Part shown: positions 1-8,904 of the stretch, one piece after another
How positions within the stretch are numbered: position 1 is the stretch's first letter
Layout of the letters: each line of letters opens with the position of its first letter
Assembly: GCA_018195615.1 (NCBI GenBank)
Contig: JAGTPG010000002.1
Location: 6,007,501-6,071,500 of the forward strand
Reading direction: 5' to 3'
Origin: Streptomyces tuirus
Lineage (GTDB): Bacteria; Actinomycetota; Actinomycetes; Streptomycetales; Streptomycetaceae
Length of the DNA: 64,000 nt
Notes under the pieces: model-generated
The model's database searches: none
Told to the model about the DNA's origin: nothing
Seen by the model: the letters and a program-made list of their open reading frames with translations, nothing else
Program-made: the position numbers and the translations under genes

Positions 1-957
1 CTCGGCATGGACATCAAGGGCCACACGGTCCACAAGGTGATGATCGCCGAGACGGCTCCGGAGATCCTGGAGGAGTACTACGTCTCCTTCCTGCTGGACC
101 GCGCCAACCGCACCTTCCTCTCCATCGCCTCCGTCGAGGGCGGCATGGAGATCGAGGAGGTGGCCGCCACCCGCCCGGAGGCCGTCGCCAAGATCGCCAT
201 CGACGCCATCGACGGTGTCGACAAGGCCAAGGCCCAGGAGATCGTGGCCGCCGCCAAGTTCCCGGCCGAGGTCGCGGACAAGGTCGCGGACGTCCTGGTC
301 AAGCTGTGGGACACCTTCGTCAAGTCGGACGCCCTCCTGGTCGAGGTGAACCCGCTGGCCAAGGTCGCCTCCGGTGACGTCATCGCCCTCGACGGCAAGG
401 TGTCGCTCGACGAGAACGCCGAGTTCCGCCACCCCGAGTACGAGGAGCTCCACGACAAGGCCGCCGCCAACCCGCTCGAGGCGGCCGCCAAGGCCAAGGG
501 CCTGAACTACGTGAAGCTCGAGGGCGAGGTCGGCATCATCGGCAACGGCGCGGGTCTCGTGATGAGCACCCTGGACGTCGTCGCGTACGCCGGTGAGGCC
601 CACCAGAACGTCAAGCCCGCCAACTTCCTCGACATCGGTGGCGGCGCCTCCGCCGAGGTCATGGCGAACGGCCTGGAGATCATCCTCGGCGACCCGGACG
701 TCAAGTCCGTCTTCGTCAACGTCTTCGGCGGCATCACCGCCTGCGACGCCGTCGCCAACGGCATCGTGCAGGCCCTGGAGCTCCTCGAGTCCAAGGGCGA
801 GGAGGTCACCAAGCCGCTGGTCGTGCGTCTGGACGGCAACAACGCCGAGCTGGGTCGCCAGATCCTGGACGACCGCAACCACCCGCTCGTGCAGCGCGTG
901 GACACCATGGACGGCGCGGCCGACAAGGCCGCCGAGCTGGCTGCTGCCGCGAAGTAA
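1..957 (+). CDS. sucC: Succinyl-CoA ligase (ADP-forming) beta subunit, 5' end cut by window
   Basis: This is the C-terminal 318 residues of the SucC subunit, which with SucD makes succinate and ATP/GTP from succinyl-CoA in the TCA cycle. The reading frame is open from base 1, so the gene begins outside the window; family members are about 390 residues, so roughly 70-75 residues are missing. Visible family features are the ATP-grasp-like stretch with VEVNPLAK near residue 115 of the fragment, and the C-terminal ligase domain with GGGASAEVMANGL and VNVFGGITACD. sucD follows 21 bases later in the same direction, as in the usual sucCD operon. No frame break is seen here. Confidence 0.97.
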   Translation, partial: LGMDIKGHTVHKVMIAETAPEILEEYYVSFLLDRANRTFLSIASVEGGMEIEEVAATRPEAVAKIAIDAIDGVDKAKAQEIVAAAKFPAEVADKVADVLVKLWDTFVKSDALLVEVNPLAKVASGDVIALDGKVSLDENAEFRHPEYEELHDKAAANPLEAAAKAKGLNYVKLEGEVGIIGNGAGLVMSTLDVVAYAGEAHQNVKPANFLDIGGGASAEVMANGLEIILGDPDVKSVFVNVFGGITACDAVANGIVQALELLESKGEEVTKPLVVRLDGNNAELGRQILDDRNHPLVQRVDTMDGAADKAAELAAAAK

Positions 958-978
958 GGGACGAGGTCACAGAACACC

Positions 979-1863
979 ATGGCTATCTTCCTCACCAAGG
1001 AATCCAAGGTCATCGTCCAGGGCATGACCGGCTCCGAGGGCCAGAAGCACACCAAGCGCATGCTGGCCTCCGGCACCAACATCGTCGGTGGCGTGAACCC
1101 CCGTAAGGCGGGCACCAGCGTCGACTTCGACGGCACCGAGGTACCCGTCTTCGGCTCCGTCAAGGAGGCCATCGAGAAGACCGGCGCCGACGTCTCGGTC
1201 ATCTTCGTCCCGGAGAAGTTCACCAAGGACGCGGTCGTCGAGGCCATCGACGCCGAGATCCCGCTCGCGGTCGTCATCACCGAGGGCATCGCGGTGCACG
1301 ACACGGCGTCCTTCTGGGCCTACGCCGGCAAGAAGGGCAACAAGACCCGCATCATCGGCCCGAACTGCCCCGGTCTGATCACCCCCGGCCAGTCGAACGC
1401 CGGCATCATCCCGGCCGACATCACCAAGCCGGGCCGCATCGGCCTGGTCTCGAAGTCCGGCACGCTGACGTACCAGATGATGTACGAGCTGCGTGACATC
1501 GGCTTCTCCACCTGCGTCGGCATCGGCGGTGACCCGATCATCGGCACCACCCACATCGACGCCCTGAAGGCCTTCCAGGACGACCCCGACACCGACCTGA
1601 TCGTCATGATCGGCGAGATCGGCGGCGACGCCGAGGAGCGGGCCGCGGCCTTCATCAAGGAGAACGTGACCAAGCCGGTCGTCGGCTACGTCGCGGGCTT
1701 CACCGCGCCCGAGGGCAAGACCATGGGCCACGCCGGCGCCATCGTCTCCGGCTCCTCCGGCACCGCCCAGGCCAAGAAGGAGGCCCTCGAGGCCGCCGGC
1801 GTCAAGGTCGGCAAGACGCCGACCGAGACCGCCAAGCTGGCGCGCGAGATCCTCGCGGGCTGA
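979..1863 (+). CDS. sucD: Succinyl-CoA ligase alpha subunit
   Basis: A complete 294-residue SucD. The N-terminal CoA-binding Rossmann domain starts with VIVQGMTGSEGQKHT, followed by GGVNPRKAG. The IGPNCPGLITPGQ segment and the catalytic phosphohistidine in KTMGHAGAIVSG (His near residue 253) are intact. Length matches the family. It lies directly after sucC and is followed by a strong hairpin, so sucCD most likely ends as one transcript. The ATG at 979 is preceded by a purine-rich GACGAGG. Function: the CoA-binding and phosphohistidine-carrying half of the TCA-cycle succinyl-CoA synthetase. Confidence 0.97.
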   Translation: MAIFLTKESKVIVQGMTGSEGQKHTKRMLASGTNIVGGVNPRKAGTSVDFDGTEVPVFGSVKEAIEKTGADVSVIFVPEKFTKDAVVEAIDAEIPLAVVITEGIAVHDTASFWAYAGKKGNKTRIIGPNCPGLITPGQSNAGIIPADITKPGRIGLVSKSGTLTYQMMYELRDIGFSTCVGIGGDPIIGTTHIDALKAFQDDPDTDLIVMIGEIGGDAEERAAAFIKENVTKPVVGYVAGFTAPEGKTMGHAGAIVSGSSGTAQAKKEALEAAGVKVGKTPTETAKLAREILAG

Positions 1864-1880
1864 GCGACTCCTGGCTGACA

Positions 1881-1914
1881 GTGGGCCCGCTCCCCGCACG
1901 GGGGGCGGGCCCAC
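1881..1914 (+). terminator. Hairpin terminator after sucCD
   Basis: A perfect 10-bp stem, GTGGGCCCGC (1881-1890) pairing with GCGGGCCCAC (1905-1914), with a 14-base loop, 17 bases after the sucD stop. There is no U-tract, which is common for Streptomyces terminators. It also sits 18 bases beyond the 3' end of the convergent regulator gene, so it may serve both directions. Confidence 0.8.
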
Positions 1915-1931
1915 CGCCGTCTCCTCGAGAG

Positions 1932-3141
1932 TCAGCGCGGCTGCGGCAGTAACCGGTCAGGTCCCCGCTGCTGCTCCTTGCGCAGCTTCTTCCGCAACTC
2001 CCGCTCGGACTCCGACAGCGGTCCGGGCGCGACCCGTGGGGGCACGTCCTGGACGGTCTCTCCCGCCGGCACCGGGGGCTCGTAGCGGGCCGGGGCGGTG
2101 CGCGCGGTGAGCACCGTGGTTCCGATCAGGACGGCCGTGAAGGCGACGGCGGCCCGGGTCCAGAAGCGGGCCCGGCGCTCCCCGCCGCGCCGCACGACCA
2201 GCGGCTTGGCGGCCCGCAGCCGCTCGACGGAGGCCAGTTCGACCAGCCGCCAGTGGAGCACCTCCGGATCCGCCAGCTCCGGCAGCCGCTCGGCGACCGC
2301 CGCACGGGCGTGCGTCAGCCGGTTGGCGGCCGCGCGGGTGCTCGCCTCCGTCTCCGCCGCGGTCTCCGGCAGGCCGAGACCGACTCCGTCGTACAGCAGC
2401 AGGGTGCGGCGGTACGAGGGCGGGAGCGTCAGCAGGGTGTCCAGCAGCGCGCGGTCGAGCGCGTCGGGGGTGGCGGTTCGGGGCCCGGTAGCGGGGGCGG
2501 AACCGCTGCCACGGGGAGAGGGCGCAGTCGTACGCCACCGCGCGCACCCAGCCCGCCGGGTCGGGATCGCAGGCCACCTCGGGCCACCGCTGCCAGGCGG
2601 TGTGGAAGGCCCGTTCGACCGACTCCCGGGCCAGTTCGCGGCGGCCCGTCAGCAGGTAGGTCTGCCGGACGAGCGCGGGGGCGCAGAACGAGTAGAGCGC
2701 GTCGAAGGCCTGATCGGGGGTCAGGGCATCGGCCGCGTGGTCGCTCCGCCGCCGGGCCACGGTGCGGGTGCGGACCGGACTGCGGCCTCGCCGGTGCGGT
2801 TCGTGCACCCGGCCTCGGCCGATGACGGTGGTGCGGCTCCGTTCGGCGAGGATCGTGGTGCCGGTTCCGCGCCTGGCGCGCCGTCGTGCCGGTTCGTCAG
2901 AAGCGGCGGCGCTCTCCTGAGGGAGCGCCACTTCCGCCTGGCCGCCGAGTGAGTTCAGCAGCCTCGCGTACTTCTCCCCTTTGCGCCCGCGCGGAGTGGA
3001 GCGGCCGGTCTCCCACCCGCGTACCGTCTCGCTGGTGACGCCCACCCGGGAAGCGAGTTGAGCGCGCGTCAGCGAGGCGGCCTCGCGCAGGCGTCGGCGT
3101 TCCTTGGGCGGAGGGAGCGGGATGGCGGGACTCTGCGTCAC
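1932..3141 (-). CDS. XRE helix-turn-helix / ECF-sigma-like regulator with C-terminal membrane segment
   Basis: About 403 residues after joining two frames. The N-terminus (residues about 12-70) is an XRE/Cro helix-turn-helix (LTRAQLASRVGVTSETVRGW). After a basic linker comes a sigma-70 region-2-like segment (FDALYSFCAPALVRQTYLLTG, then AWQRWPEV and AGWVRAVAYD) and a region-4-like segment (LTLPPSYRRTLLLYDGVGL, then ANRLTHARAAV). The end has one membrane helix (AAVAFTAVLIGTTVLTA) and a charged tail. The frame changes near 2470-2485; two missing bases restore it. The GTG start at 3141 has GAGGGG about seven bases upstream. It diverges from the membrane protein at 3238. Its regulatory target is unknown. 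The domain combination is read directly; the role as a DNA-binding regulator is inferred. Confidence 0.75.
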
Positions 3142-3237
3142 AGGGCGCCCCTCGCTGCGGAAAAGTACATAAACGTATATTGAGCGACACAACGGTGGTT
3201 CGCCTGTTACGACGGGAAAGCGCGTGTCGTTGGGAGC
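3142..3237. promoter_or_regulatory. Divergent promoter region, AT-rich core
   Basis: The 96 bases between the XRE/sigma-like gene and the divergent membrane protein hold an unusually AT-rich stretch at about 3162-3182 (AAAAGTACATAAACGTATAT), where a bidirectional promoter or a site for the adjacent regulator would be expected. No exact -35/-10 pair can be assigned with confidence. Confidence 0.35.
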
Positions 3238-5259
3238 ATGGCGGGCGTGATCGAGATGACCGCTCGCCGACGTTCGGCATCGCCCCTGCTCATCCGGTTG
3301 CGCGACCGTTCGCCCGAACTGACCGACGCCCTCGTGGGCGGTGCGGTCGCGGCGGGCCTGGGGCTCGCGTCGTTCGCCGTCCTGGTGATGCTGCTGTGGA
3401 TCACCTCGCCGTATCCCGACAGCGGACCCGGCGGCGCCCTGCACGTGGCGGCGGCGCTGTGGCTGCTGGCGCACGGAGCCGAGCTGGTCCGCACCGACAC
3501 GCTCTCCGGTGTCCCCGCCCCCGTGGGCGTACCGCCCCTGCTGCTGCTCGCGCTGCCGGTCTGGCTGCTGCACCGGGCCGCGCGGGACGCGACGGACGGC
3601 GGGGCGGGGACGGTGACGACGGATTCGGGTCGGGGGCCGCGGTCGTCGAGGTGATCGAGGGGCCGCCGCTGGTCTCCGCCCCCACGGCGTGGACGGGCGT
3701 CGTCCTCGGCTACGTCGCCGTCGCCGCGGCCGCCGCCGTGTACGCCGCCGGCGGTCCGCTGCGGCCGTCGTGGGTGTGGGCGGGGGTGTGCGTGCCGCTG
3801 GTCGCCGTCGTGGCGGCGGGGGCGGGCGTGTGGTCGGCCTACGGTCGTCCGGGCGGGCCGCTGCGGCGGCTGCTGGGCGGGTTGCCGGTGGGAGTGCGGT
3901 CGCTGGTCCTCGGCCGGGACGGGCGCCCCGGTGTCGCCACCCGGGCCGCGGCGGCCGGGCTCGCCGTGCTGCTCGGGGCGGCGCGCTGCTGGTGGCCGTG
4001 TCGCTGGTGGGGCACGGGGCGACGGCCCAGGGCGCGTTGCTCCGGCTGACGGAGGGCTGGTCGGGGCGGTTCGCGGCGCTGCTGCTGTGCACGGCCCTGC
4101 TGCCGAACGCGGCGGTGTGGGGTGCCGCCTACGCCCTCGGGCCCGGCTTCGCGCTCGGCACCGGCCATGTGGTCAGCCCGCTGTCCTCCGCGCCGGCCTC
4201 CTTCCTGCCGCCGTTTCCGCTGCTGGCAGCGGTGCCGGAGGCGGGCGAGGGGGAGCCGGTGCACTGGGTGGCCGGAGTCGTGCCGGTGGTCGCCGGGGTG
4301 GTCGTCGGCCGCGTCGTGGCCGGCGGGGCGGTCTCGGGGGAGCGGGGCGGGACGAGGCCGGGCGGTGGGCGGGGTGCCGTCTGGTCGCCGGGGCGCACCG
4401 CCCGTGCGGCCGGACTGGCCGCGGTGCTGTGCGCGGCCGTGCTCACCGGTCTCGCCGCGCTGTCGGGCGGGCCGCTCGGGGTCGACGTGCTGGCCTCCTT
4501 CGGGCCGGTGGGATGGCAGGTGGGGGCGGCGGCCCTGGCCTGGCTGGTGCTGGTGGCCGTTCCGACGGCCGTGGCCGTACGGGCCTGGCGGTGCCGGACG
4601 CCCGGGGTGGAGGGCACGGGGGCCGGCAGGCAGCGGGAGGAGACGTCCGGAGCGGGCGCCCACCAGGCCCGGGGACCGCGGAAGGCCTCACTCCTCGGCC
4701 GCGGTTGGCTCACACGCATCGGAGTCGCCCGGGCCCGCGGAGTCCCCGGGGAGCAGGAAGCCGGTGGGCGGACAGGGGCGCCGGCGGCGGCAGAGGCGCT
4801 GGAGCCGCCCGGAGCGCCGATGGAGCCGAGGGTGGCCGCGGCCCCGGAGCCGCCGAGGCCGGTGCCTCGCCGACCGGCAGGGGCACGACACCGCGGTCCT
4901 CCGGCTCCGCACCGGAGGAGCCCTACGTCCTCCCGTACGCCCCCTTCGAGCATGACGTCCTGTACGGCCACGAGGGCCAGGACGACACCCGGTTCGAACC
5001 GTACGGCTTCCTGCCGGCCGACCCGGCCCCCGAGCCGTACGACGACCTGCCGGGCTTCCGGGAACACCGGCGGAACAGCTCCGCACCGCACCCGGACGAC
5101 ATCCCGCCCCGTCCGGCGCCGCCCGAAGCCGGACAGCCCCTGAAGCGACGCGGAACCCGTCAGTCGTTCGTCCCCAGCAACCCCCGCAGCTCCTCCGGCA
5201 GAAGGTGCGTGCAGGACTGCTTGGCCTCGTTGGTGAGGGCGTCGTTCGTGCAGGTGTAG
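3238..5259 (+). CDS. Large polytopic membrane protein, DUF6350 (PerM-like) family
   Basis: About 674 residues once three frame changes (near 3610-3630, 3975-3985 and 4870-4900, each one missing base) are bridged. The N-terminal 450 residues contain eight or more hydrophobic helices, beginning with AAGLGLASFAVLVMLLWI and ending with AAALAWLVLVAVPTAVAV. The tail is proline-rich and acidic with tyrosines (APEEPYVLPYAPFEHDVLY). This matches my memory of the DUF6350 proteins encoded upstream of purN in Streptomyces. Start ATG 3238 follows GGGAG; ATG 3256 is an alternative. The C-terminus is uncertain: the frame runs 100 bases into the convergent gene, so a further missing base could place the true stop near 5143. 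Biochemical function unknown. Confidence 0.65.
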
Positions 5260-5952
5260 TAGTCGCGGTACACCAGCTGGGCCGTGAAGGTCGCGGCGAC
5301 CAGGGCGATCGCCAGGGACGCCGTGACCAGGCCGCTCACCGCCGCCGTCGTCTGGGGGCGGCCCGACTGCTCGGGCGCCGGGGAGTCCGGGTCGGGCCTG
5401 CGGGGCTTGGCGCGCAGGGAGCTGATGCCCCAGTAGAGGGCGAGCGCGCCGAGCAGCAGTGCCATGTACGGCCAGCTGAAGAGGGCGAAGAAGAAGGCCC
5501 ACATGCCCGACAGCAGGGCGTAGCGCGCGCGGCGCTGGGCGGGGTCCGCCGGGTCCCAGCGCGGGTTCGGGCCGCCTTGGGGCCGCCCTGGCCCTCGGGG
5601 CCGCCGCGGGGGCGATCGCCGAAGCCGCCGGGGAGCGGCCGGGCTGCCGGTCGCTCCACCGCCCGCCCCACGGCGAGCGGCCGCCCGGGCCGTCACCCCG
5701 CGAGCCGTCTCCGTCCTGGGAGTCGTCGCCCGACGGGCGCCGCGGCTGCCAGGGCCGGTCCGGGGTGCCCTCGGGCGGCGGGGCGAAGGGGTTGTCCTCC
5801 TGGGACCCGCTCCCTCGCCCGTCGCCGCGGCCGCCGTCCGACGGAGCGTCGGGCGGCGAGCTGGGGCGCTCCCGCAGCAGCACGCTGCCGCGCTCCCCTC
5901 CCTGCGGCGACAGCTGGGGGAACGTGAGGAGTCGCATGCTGCGGTCCGGCAT
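5160..5952 (-). CDS. Membrane protein with Pro/Gly-rich N-terminus and three C-terminal helices
   Basis: About 264 residues after two missing bases are allowed for (near 5630-5650 and 5570-5590). The N-terminal half is low-complexity and hydrophilic (NPFAPPPEGTPDRPWQPRRP). The C-terminal half has three hydrophobic segments: the pair YALLSGMWAFFFALFSW and MALLLGALALYW, then VTASLAIALVAATFTAQLVY, followed by an exterior-looking tail with two cysteines (YYTCTNDALTNEAKQSCTH). Start ATG 5952 is preceded by GGGAAG; ATG 5937 is possible. It is convergent with the DUF6350 gene and diverges from purN. I recall an equivalent gene at this place in other Streptomyces, but no function is known. Confidence 0.6.
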
Positions 5953-6307
5953 CTGGTGAGTGTCTTCCCGTTGGTGAGCTAGGACGTCTTGCTGGGGGCT
6001 GGTGCGGAGGACTCGGCGATCAGGACGGGCGGGTACGACCGGTCGGAGCGTCCGCGAACCTCTCGGGCCCGGTCCGTCACCTTCTGAACGCATCGCGTCC
6101 TGACGGCGTTCCCGAACCGGCTCCGCCCAGACGCTACCTTCCGGCCACGCCCCCGTCCCGTGGGGGCCGCCCGGTGTGCCGGTATCGTTGCTGACGGTCG
6201 ACCGGTTCGTAGGCTTCCCCGTATCCGGGGGCCCGAAGCATTCGTATGAATGTACAAAATGCCAAGGCCGACCGCTGGACAGACGCTCCCCGAGAAAGGC
6301 CCCCACC
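5953..6307. other. Intergenic region upstream of purN
   Basis: 355 bases without a convincing gene. Short open frames exist on both strands, but their composition does not look coding. The region must hold the divergent promoters of the membrane protein and of purN-purH. CTACCTT at about 6133 could be a -10 box for purN, and a small inverted repeat CATTC-GTAT-GAATG lies at about 6240-6253. Neither is certain. Confidence 0.4.
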
Positions 6308-6946
6308 GTGGCCGCCAAGCCCGTGGCCCAGCGCGCCAAGCGCCTCGTCGTGCTGGTCTCCGGATCCGGCACCAACCTGCAGGCACTCCTCGACGAGATC
6401 GCCGCCACCGGTGCGCAGGCCTACGGAGCCGAGATCGTGGCCGTCGGCGCCGACCGCGAGGGCATCGAGGGGCTGGCCCGCGCCGAGCGCGCCGGACTGC
6501 CGACCTTCGTCCGCAAGGTCAAGGACCACGGGACCCGCGAGGAGTGGGACGCCGCCCTCGCCGAGGCCGTCGCCGCCTTCGAGCCCGACCTCGTCGTCTC
6601 CGCCGGGTTCATGAAGATCGTCGGCAAGGAGTTCCTCGCACGGTTCGGCGGGCGCTTCGTCAACACCCACCCCGCCCTGCTGCCCAGTTTCCCGGGAGCC
6701 CACGGCGTGCGGGACGCGCTCGCGTACGGCGCCAAGGTCACCGGCTGCACCGTCCACTTCGTCGACGACGGCGTCGACACCGGACCGATCATCGCCCAGG
6801 GCGTGGTGGAGGTCCGGGACGAGGACGACGAAGGCGCTCTGCACGAGCGCATCAAGGAAGTCGAGCGAAGGCTGCTCGTCGAGGTCGTGGGGCGGCTCGC
6901 CCGCAACGGCTATCGCATTGAGGGACGAAAGGTAGTTATCCAGTGA
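6308..6946 (+). CDS. purN: Phosphoribosylglycinamide formyltransferase (GAR transformylase)
   Basis: A 212-residue folate-dependent GAR transformylase, third step of purine synthesis: it transfers formyl from 10-formyl-THF to GAR. The N-terminal LVVLVSGSGTNLQALLD loop binds GAR. The catalytic Asn-His-Asp set is recognisable in FVNTHPALLPSFPGAHGVRDAL (Asn and His) and VDDGVDTGPIIAQ (Asp). GTG 6308 is chosen as start because AGAAAGG lies eight bases upstream and the protein then has family length; in-frame codons upstream have no family match. Its stop overlaps the purH start (GTGA), so the two are translationally coupled. Confidence 0.95.
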   Translation: MAAKPVAQRAKRLVVLVSGSGTNLQALLDEIAATGAQAYGAEIVAVGADREGIEGLARAERAGLPTFVRKVKDHGTREEWDAALAEAVAAFEPDLVVSAGFMKIVGKEFLARFGGRFVNTHPALLPSFPGAHGVRDALAYGAKVTGCTVHFVDDGVDTGPIIAQGVVEVRDEDDEGALHERIKEVERRLLVEVVGRLARNGYRIEGRKVVIQ

Positions 6947-8504
6947 CCGCCGAGAGCAACAAGCGGCCCCTTCGCCGGGCGCTCGTCAGCGTCTACGACA
7001 AGACCGGTCTGGAGGACCTCGCGCGCGGGCTCCACGAGGCCGGGGTCGAGCTCGTCTCCACCGGTTCCACCGCCGCGAAGATCGCCGCTGCCGGCGTCCC
7101 CGTCACCAAGGTCGAGGACCTCACCGGCTTCCCCGAGTGCCTGGACGGCCGCGTCAAGACCCTGCACCCGAGGATCCACGCCGGCATCCTCGCCGACCTC
7201 CGCCTGGAAGACCACCGGCGGCAGTTGCAGGAGCTGGGCATCGAGCCGTTCGACCTGCTCGTGTCCAACCTCTACCCCTTCCGCGAGACCGTCGCCTCCG
7301 GTGCCACGCCCGACGAGTGCGTGGAGCAGATCGACATCGGCGGTCCCTCGATGGTCCGCGCCGCCGCCAAGAACCACCCGTCGGTCGCGGTCGTCACCAG
7401 CCCGGCCCGCTACGCCGACGTGCTGAAGGCCGTGCAGAGCGGCGGCTTCGACCTCGCCACCCGCAAGCGGCTCGCCGCCGAGGCCTTCCAGCACACGGCC
7501 GCCTACGACGTCGCCGTCGCCTCCTGGTTCGCCTCCTCCTACGCGCCGGTCGACGAGTCGCAGTTCCCCGACTTCCTCGGTGCCACCTGGGAGCGCGAGC
7601 ACACCCTGCGCTACGGCGAGAACCCGCACCAGCCCGCCGCGCTCTACGTCTCCGGCACGGGCGGCCTCGCCGAGGCCGAGCAGCTGCACGGCAAGGAGAT
7701 GTCGTACAACAACTACACGGACACGGACGCCGCCCGCCGTGCCGCGTACGACCACGCCGAGCCGTGTGTCGCGATCATCAAGCACGCCAACCCCTGCGGC
7801 ATCGCGATCGGCGCGGACGTCGCCGAGGCGCACCGCAAGGCGCACGCCTGTGACCCGCTCTCGGCGTTCGGCGGCGTGATCGCGGTCAACCGCCCGGTCA
7901 GCAAGGAGATGGCCGAGCAGGTCGCGGAGATCTTCACCGAGGTCATCGTCGCGCCGGACTACGAGGACGGCGCCCTGGAAGCCCTCACCAAGAAGAAGAA
8001 CATCCGTGTGCTGCGCTGCCCGAGGGCCCGGCGGCTCCCGTCGAGGTCAAGCCGATCGACGGCGGCGCGCTGCTCCAGGTCACCGACCGGCTCCAGGCCG
8101 ACGGCGACGACCCGGCCGACTGGACCCTGGCGACGGGCGAGGCGCTGAGCGCGGAGGAGCTGGCCGAGCTGGCCTTCGCCTGGAAGGCCTGCCGCGCGGT
8201 GAAGTCCAACGCGATCCTGCTCGCCAAGGACGGGGCATCGGTCGGCGTCGGCATGGGGCAGGTCAACCGCGTCGACTCCGCGAAGCTGGCGGTGGAGCGG
8301 GCGGGCGCTGAGCGCGCGCAGGGCTCCTACGCGGCCTCCGACGCCTTCTTCCCCTTCCCGGACGGCCTGGAGATCCTCACCGAGGCCGGAGTGAAGGCCG
8401 TGGTCCAGCCCGGCGGCTCCGTCCGTGACGAACTGGTCGTGGAGGCCGCGCAGAAGGCCGGCGTCACGATGTACTTCACGGGGACGCGGCACTTCTTCCA
8501 CTGA
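6943..8504 (+). CDS. purH: Bifunctional AICAR transformylase / IMP cyclohydrolase
   Basis: About 520 residues, the normal length, carrying out the last two steps of IMP synthesis. The N-terminal IMP cyclohydrolase (MGS-like) domain has ALVSVYDKTGLEDLA, STGSTAAKI and GRVKTLHPRIHAGIL. The C-terminal AICAR transformylase has YGENPHQPAALY, KEMSYNNYTDTDAA, IIKHANPCG, AFGGVIA, and the final VQPGGSVRDELV and GTRHFFH. The reading frame is broken at about 8017-8024, where one C is missing from a C run (the protein should read CPEGPAAPVEV); both halves are otherwise intact. Since purH is essential for purine autotrophy, a sequence error is more likely than a pseudogene. It begins with GTG inside the purN stop. 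Confidence 0.93.
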
Positions 8505-8522
8505 GCCGCGTCGTCATGACAT

Positions 8523-8559
8523 GGACGGGCCCGCCGGTTGTCAGCCGGCGGGCCCGTCC
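8523..8559 (+). terminator. Terminator of purN-purH
   Basis: A perfect 15-bp stem, GGACGGGCCCGCCGG (8523-8537) with CCGGCGGGCCCGTCC (8545-8559) and a 7-base loop, 18 bases after the purH stop. It lacks a U-tract. Confidence 0.85.
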
Positions 8560-8645
8560 GCGTTCGCGTTGCGGTAGGGCTACCGTCAGGGCACCGTTGG
8601 GGAACGCCCCCTCACCGCCGAGCCGCCGTCGGGCAGCATCACACC

Positions 8646-8891
8646 ATGCTGGCGTGTGGATGCGGGAACCCGATCGACATCATGGTCACCTGGACCGGGT
8701 ACGGCCTCCTCGGCCTCGCGGGGCTCTTCGTCGGCCTCGTCTGCTTCGCCGGACTGCTGCTCGGCGCGATGGTCGCCGTCGGGCATGTCACTCGCCGGTG
8801 GCGGGATGACGTCCGTGTCCCCACGGACGGCGACGGGGACGAGCAGCGGTACGGCCTCGCGTCCTTCGGCTGGGAATACGAGCCGGACTGA
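8646..8891 (+). CDS. Small single-pass membrane protein
   Basis: An 81-residue protein with one long hydrophobic helix (YGLLGLAGLFVGLVCFAGLLLGAM, about residues 19-43), then a basic patch (HVTRRWRDDV) and an acidic, aromatic tail ending YGLASFGWEYEPD. The start is ambiguous: ATG 8646 gives a short cysteine-containing lead (MLACGCGNP), and ATG 8682 would remove it. It sits between the purH terminator and the convergent kinase gene. I do not recognise a family and cannot assign a role. Confidence 0.55.
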   Translation: MLACGCGNPIDIMVTWTGYGLLGLAGLFVGLVCFAGLLLGAMVAVGHVTRRWRDDVRVPTDGDGDEQRYGLASFGWEYEPD

Positions 8892-8904
8892 ACCGGCACG
8901 CTGC

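Noticed and set aside
4129..6408. A long minus-strand open frame across the DUF6350 gene and the adjacent membrane protein gene
   Set aside because: Only the part from about 5650 to 5952 is the true N-terminus of the membrane protein; the rest is antisense shadow with no family-like composition.
6943..8504. purH as two genes or as a pseudogene
   Set aside because: Both halves are fully conserved and one added C restores a normal-length protein; many other housekeeping genes here show the same type of break.
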